From assembly GCF_023101765.2 (NCBI RefSeq), contig NC_064212.1, forward strand, positions 11,470,001-11,534,000: DNA of 64,000 nt. The letters run 5' to 3'. A program made the position numbers and the translations under genes. Below are positions 11,501 to 17,500 of the stretch, piece by piece. Positions within the stretch are counted from its first letter, which is position 1, and every line of letters begins with the position of its first letter. The notes below the pieces were generated by a model. It made no database searches, was not told the origin of the DNA, and saw only the letters and a program-made list of their open reading frames with translations. The stretch comes from Spodoptera frugiperda (taxonomy: Eukaryota > Arthropoda > Insecta > Lepidoptera > Noctuidae).

Positions 11501-14500
11501 CGAAACATACACAATTAACTGTAAAGTGACGCTTGGTAAGTATTTTCTCGTGAACTTGTGTAAATCACAGTACAGTTTCAAAGTACCGTGTCTATAAAGT
11601 TTTCTCCATACATCATCCTATTACTTCTACTCCCTAGCTTTGAATATAATCTTGCAGTTTCACTTAATTTGCTTCTTGTGTTAATTTATCATGCACTCGC
11701 TATCATTAGATCACATATTAACAATAATTATGCATTTTATATGTTTAGATTTGTGTCAGTGGTAGAAATTATGAAATAGCAAGCACCCTTAGAACACTAC
11801 ATAGGAGGATGTTTATTATTATTATTTAGAGCCTCATTAATTAAATTAATTATTAAATATTAATGAATATATTGACAATAGTATAGGGCGATGAAGAGAA
11901 GAATGCATAGATAAAGAAAAAATATTCATACAAATGTAATATTTTTTCTTCATCATACTAAATGTTTAGCTTTCAATATTGTTTAAGTGTTTCAGACTTA
12001 ATAATTTAATAAATGAAATTTAGTTTAAACGCTTTAAATTAAATATCACTGCTAATAGTGTATGCACTAGGCACAGTTAGAGAAAGCTTTATTCTAAGAC
12101 TGCTCATGTTTATTTGATGTACTTATAATTTGAGATAGAAATATTCTGGAAATTATGGTTGAAATCAAATACTAGTTGTAACCAAAGTTGTATTTAATGC
12201 AAAAGAATTCGTATATTGAGATTTCGTAAATATTAAATATCAAAAGATTAAAAGAATACATATTTCTAAAGTATTATAAGTGTTTCTGCAGGTATTTTAA
12301 AATTTTATGATTATTAGCTATAGGTATTTTATATTAAAAAGTAGGAGTCAAGTTGACGCTTTCTGATGTTGCCACTGTACCTACTTGGCGTATTTGTACA
12401 AATATTTTGGTTATATAAACCATACCTTTACTTCACTTATCAAAAAGTTATGTCTTGTAATTAAAGAATCATTTAATGTAATCAAATGTGAGTACAAATA
12501 CATCAAATATGGTTCCAAGAGATATTTGTGCAACTTTCCTAGTGAAAGACAAAAGCGTGTGTTTGTATTATTTGAAGACATTTTCATAGATTGGATTTAG
12601 TCATGACATGAACATTATGGGTCAATTTTGTCAGTCATGACATGAAAATTATGGATCAATTTTGTCAAAGTCGAAATTAATGTAATTACATCACACATTC
12701 TTGGAGTAATTTTATAGCAACTGATTTTTATGAAGCAGTATGTTATTTTATATTTTCTAATTTTGATAAAAAAATTAAATAACTACAGAGTATAAGTAGA
12801 TAATACGCATTTGTCTCTCACGTGGGCCAACATTGAAGCCGCAATATGAAGTAAATATAACGATGTGTTTGCTCATGTACATAGGCGCAGGCGGCGGTAT
12901 AGCGGTGCGCGGCGGGGTGGGCGGTATGGGCATGGTCCCCGTGCAGGTCCCGGTCAGCGTGGCCAACGGGCACACCGTCTACCAAACCGTGCATCTACCC
13001 GTACACGCACCGCAACACTTGCAAATCATACCGCAGTTACAACAGGTAAAGATAATATAACAAAGAAAATCGAACGACCATTAAATTACAAGAACGATAT
13101 AACATAACTTCATTCATTGGAGGCCTATTACACCCCACCATACTTAATCCTTAACTCCTTAAGGGCCATGGCCATGGCTCTCCCACACTTGAATACTTTG
13201 GGTCTTAGGTATCTAACAGAGGATGTGGTGATATCAGATACCGTGCCGGGAAATTGATAAAAAAAAGTGTACAATAGAACTAGAAAGTTGATTCTAACAG
13301 CAATCAAAGATTTAATGGATTTTTTAATTTACACATATTTTATAGTTCATTGTTCTTAATAAAAGCGGTTTCCGCAATAATTTACTACAAGGTTATATAC
13401 GACGTGAAGTTTTAATGGTCTAATAAAATAAATAAACTTCCTAGACGTTGAACTTTGTAAGTAATTTTAATGTTTCTTTGTACAGATGCAAGCACAGCCT
13501 CAGATGGCGAGTGTGCTTACACCGTCGGGACAGATACAGCAGATACAAATCGCATCATTAGCTAACGTGCAGGTAACACACTAATTTTGATTCTAGAACC
13601 TTCTTTAATAGCTTACTTATACACAATGTCTGTCTTTAACTGTTAGTTTCAGTAAGCAAGTTTCTTTTAATGATTAGACCTTAAATATGTCCACATAAAA
13701 ACCTTGTCTTTTCCAAATGACCTTCCTTATACACTCTTAATCACTTACCTTGTCGTATGAATCAGAATTATATGTCATGCGCATTGTAAGTCTTATTCAC
13801 CCACCGACAGCTTACAAAGACATACAATCGAGAATCTACTAAAACTAACTCTTTACTCAAAAATGTGTTACATAATAAGTTATAAGTTCTACTAGTAAGG
13901 TTGAAAATGCTGTAAATATAAGCTGGGTATTGGTTTGGTAGCAGGGTGGGGGCGCGCAAGGCGGCGCGGCGGCTGGCCAGACTCCCGCCACCATCACATT
14001 GCAGGTGAGACGTAGTTCTAAGTATACTGGTATATGACAGGATTATATATTCGGAATTTGACAGGATAGCTTACGGTGTCAGTAACATTATTGAAAGGGT
14101 TCTTTGCGATAATTTCATTAACATTTCGTCTACCTCATCTGAAATATTAGGACTATTTTGGACTCAGTACTTTCTGGTCTTTTCTGAATCCACGTTCTAG
14201 ATCCGCAGATCCTCGCAAGACAATTGAAATTTTATTTAAGCTTTAGTTTACAAACGTCAATCAAATGTAAATCTGATATTAATGTTTAATTACTATGTCT
14301 TTATAAATATTTATTTTGTCAGTTTTTTCATTGCTTTATCCAGACACAAAAACCTAAAATTTTAAGGATATTTTCGTTTTAATTGTAAAAAAGAGATGGC
14401 GCTGTTGGCTTAGTTTCGTCCTCTCACACTGCATGATTGCAATGAAACGTCATATCACCTGCAGGGCGCGTTATTGATTGACCTAATTCTGATTTAGTGT

Positions 14501-17500
14501 CGAAGGACTATCGAAGGGAAGGAATTCAGTGCTTAAAATTTTACTAAACAAAGCTTAGATAAATCAAATATTTAAGTTATATGTATATAGTGATATTTAA
14601 CTGGATCTCAGTTATAAAATGTATGGAATAGGACCGATCACTTCGCTTCGGTTCTCTTCGCATGATTCCGTCGTATCCAGTTTGGCGTTAGCAATGCCAT
14701 AATGTCCGTCTCCCGCCTTTCACAGCTGATGTGATATGGATAGATTTCAGTTACAATTTTACGAATTTCTACGACGTGACCTCTGTGAAAATGTATGTAT
14801 GATTGTATGTATGTATGTGTAAATATTGTATCTTATATATTTTTCTGTATTTATTGATGAAAATTATTTTATTAGTCATATTTAAAAAATAATCATTGGT
14901 TGTTCGTCTGTTAAAAAATATGCTTTTGCTCTCCTTTATGTTAAAATTACTTTATTTTAAAATATATACAAGAAGCTTCGTTCAAATTTGGCGCTATAGA
15001 ATTTGAACCAATATCGGAACTATCTTCATTCATATGGCCGGTTTGTCTCTTTCATTTTGTTTCTTAAGAGAGAAAAGGACAGCTAATGAAGGGTACCTGA
15101 AATGAGGTTCCGTTTTTGTCAATGAACATTTTGCCCGCGTCTTGTCCTCCACCCACACTGTTCTCTAGGTCAGTTTACTAGGTCACTCGGACCCTGACCC
15201 ATTTTAAATTTCGGATAACCTTATGTAATTTGTGATAATTAGGTAATGTCCAGAAACTGATAACGGTGTTTTTTGAAGAAGTTAAAAATAGATAGGTGGT
15301 ACAAAAAGGTAGGATTTAGTTATAATTTTATATTACTCCCGCACCCCATGATAAAAAATGTTTGTATCTATCACGCTGCTTGGATTCGGATAAAGGCGGT
15401 ATCAAACCCTATGCAAGCGGATACGGGGAACCTACAGCAACAGCAACCTTCCCAGACTATAATAACGAGCACACCTGCCGGCCAGCAAGTCACTGTCATA
15501 CCGGCGTCAGGCAATGTACGCGCCGCGAACATAGTACAGGTATTGCGTTCGGCAATCTTCGGCGCCCGCACGAATATTCCCGAAGCGTAACCGTTATTGT
15601 TGTTCGTCATTAGTTGGTTCCGATTCCGAACGAGTTTATTGCCGTCGTCTCTCTGAGCCTGCGCGACAAAACTGAACTACTTATTATTTATCATCCTTTT
15701 TTGAAGTTATTAAATCAGGTTTGTAAACCCTCAAGGTTTATTTAATCTAATATTAGCTTCTTTATAATAGATACCGAAAATCATGAGTACGTTCGGTCTG
15801 TTGGGCGGATCCATGTTAATTATTGTATTTGACAGATTGTAATGTCATATCCGTGTATAATAGTCATATATCTATTCTATATCTAGCTATGGATTGCCTC
15901 AATGGGTGACGTATTTATTGTTTTCATAATGTAAACATGGGTATAGGTTATGTTGGGGTTATGAATTTTTTATGATGGAAACATAACCTCTTTGTTTGTC
16001 GGCGGCTTAAACTCGTTCGTTGTTAGTTAAATGTAAGGTATTTGTTGGGAGTATTGTGTATATTGTGAACCTATTGCAGGTGCCAACACTGGGCGTAGGC
16101 GGTCTCGGCGGAGCGGTGCAGCTAGTTCCAGCACTTGGGATTCCAGGCGTACAACTCGCTCAACTACAGCAATCACAACCTCAGACCGCTCAGCCCCTAA
16201 TAGGTAAAAATACCTGTTTAGATGCTTATCTTTAAGTTTCTTTACATATTTGTTACCTCTTTTAGTGATAGCTGGTACTCGTGTTATTTATTTCCATATT
16301 ATAAATTCTCTAATTTCTTAATTTGCGGCAAAAGTATAATTTCATTAATTAAACTGTGGAGTATTTCATTAGTATTTTATACACTTTCCACAAAATTAGT
16401 ATGTGCAGTATTTTGATAGCATAATACTACTAAACATTTTAAATACGTGGTATACTTAATTATGTATTTAAATGTGAATACATTCTTGACTTTGGGTTGT
16501 TTATAAAATGGTTAACTTGCTTGTATTTACTTACATAGAAGTTTACTTTTATTTGAATTAAAGAAAGTTAAAAATCTTAAGTAATTATTAAGTAATGGTT
16601 ACTTCTTTGTTGTTTTGTAATGTTAAATATAAAATGTGATGATGAAAAATGACGCAATATTCACTACTTTTTGCAATATTTTCGACTTATTACTTAGGTT
16701 TACTTTGTATACAAAAAAAAAAAAACGCATGGTGCTTTACTTATCAGTTGATTTGGCAGTTGTGGACGCACCTTTAAAAATTTTACCATATTTTATGTTT
16801 AATTACTTTAATATTTGTTTACTAATCTTATATGTCTTACCCTTACTTTTCTTGGCGGGTTTTATAAGACTCCATAACATTTACCAGAGACCTGGTAGTA
16901 CCGTCCTTTGATAAATCTGATCCTTTAAAACTTATCTATGTGTCAATCAATTGCTATCCGTGTGCCAAGTGTGGAAATTATGGCCATTCCCTCCCTTTGT
17001 AGATGAGGTCCATATTCCAACAGTAGACTCTCACGGGCTGTTAATGATATGTATAGGAGTTCTAAACCAATCTATTACCTTAATTATTATGTTAAACAAT
17101 GTTTGACGAGGAAGTCGATTAGTTTCAAGCCATGCTAGAGGCTCACGTTAATGAGTAGCATTCTGCGACACAGGACGCGGCGACAACATAATAATTAACT
17201 TAGTATGTCTCACGAAAGTTATAATAAAATATCTATTACGTTGTTCGGCAGGCCAGCAAATCCAGCAGGACCCTAACGAGCCGGGTAAGTGGCAAGTGGT
17301 CAGCGTGAGTGCGTCGAGCGGGCCCGGCAGCGCGGCCAGCACGCCGCAGCCTGCCGAATGCGAGGCCAGCAAGCACGGGCCCGCCAGCCCCGGACAGGCC
17401 GGCAAGCGCCTCATGAAGCGCGTCGCCTGCACCTGTCCCAACTGCGACCAGGGGGAGAAGTTAGTATTCTTTCTCATCTTTTTTATGGCATACGGTGGTA

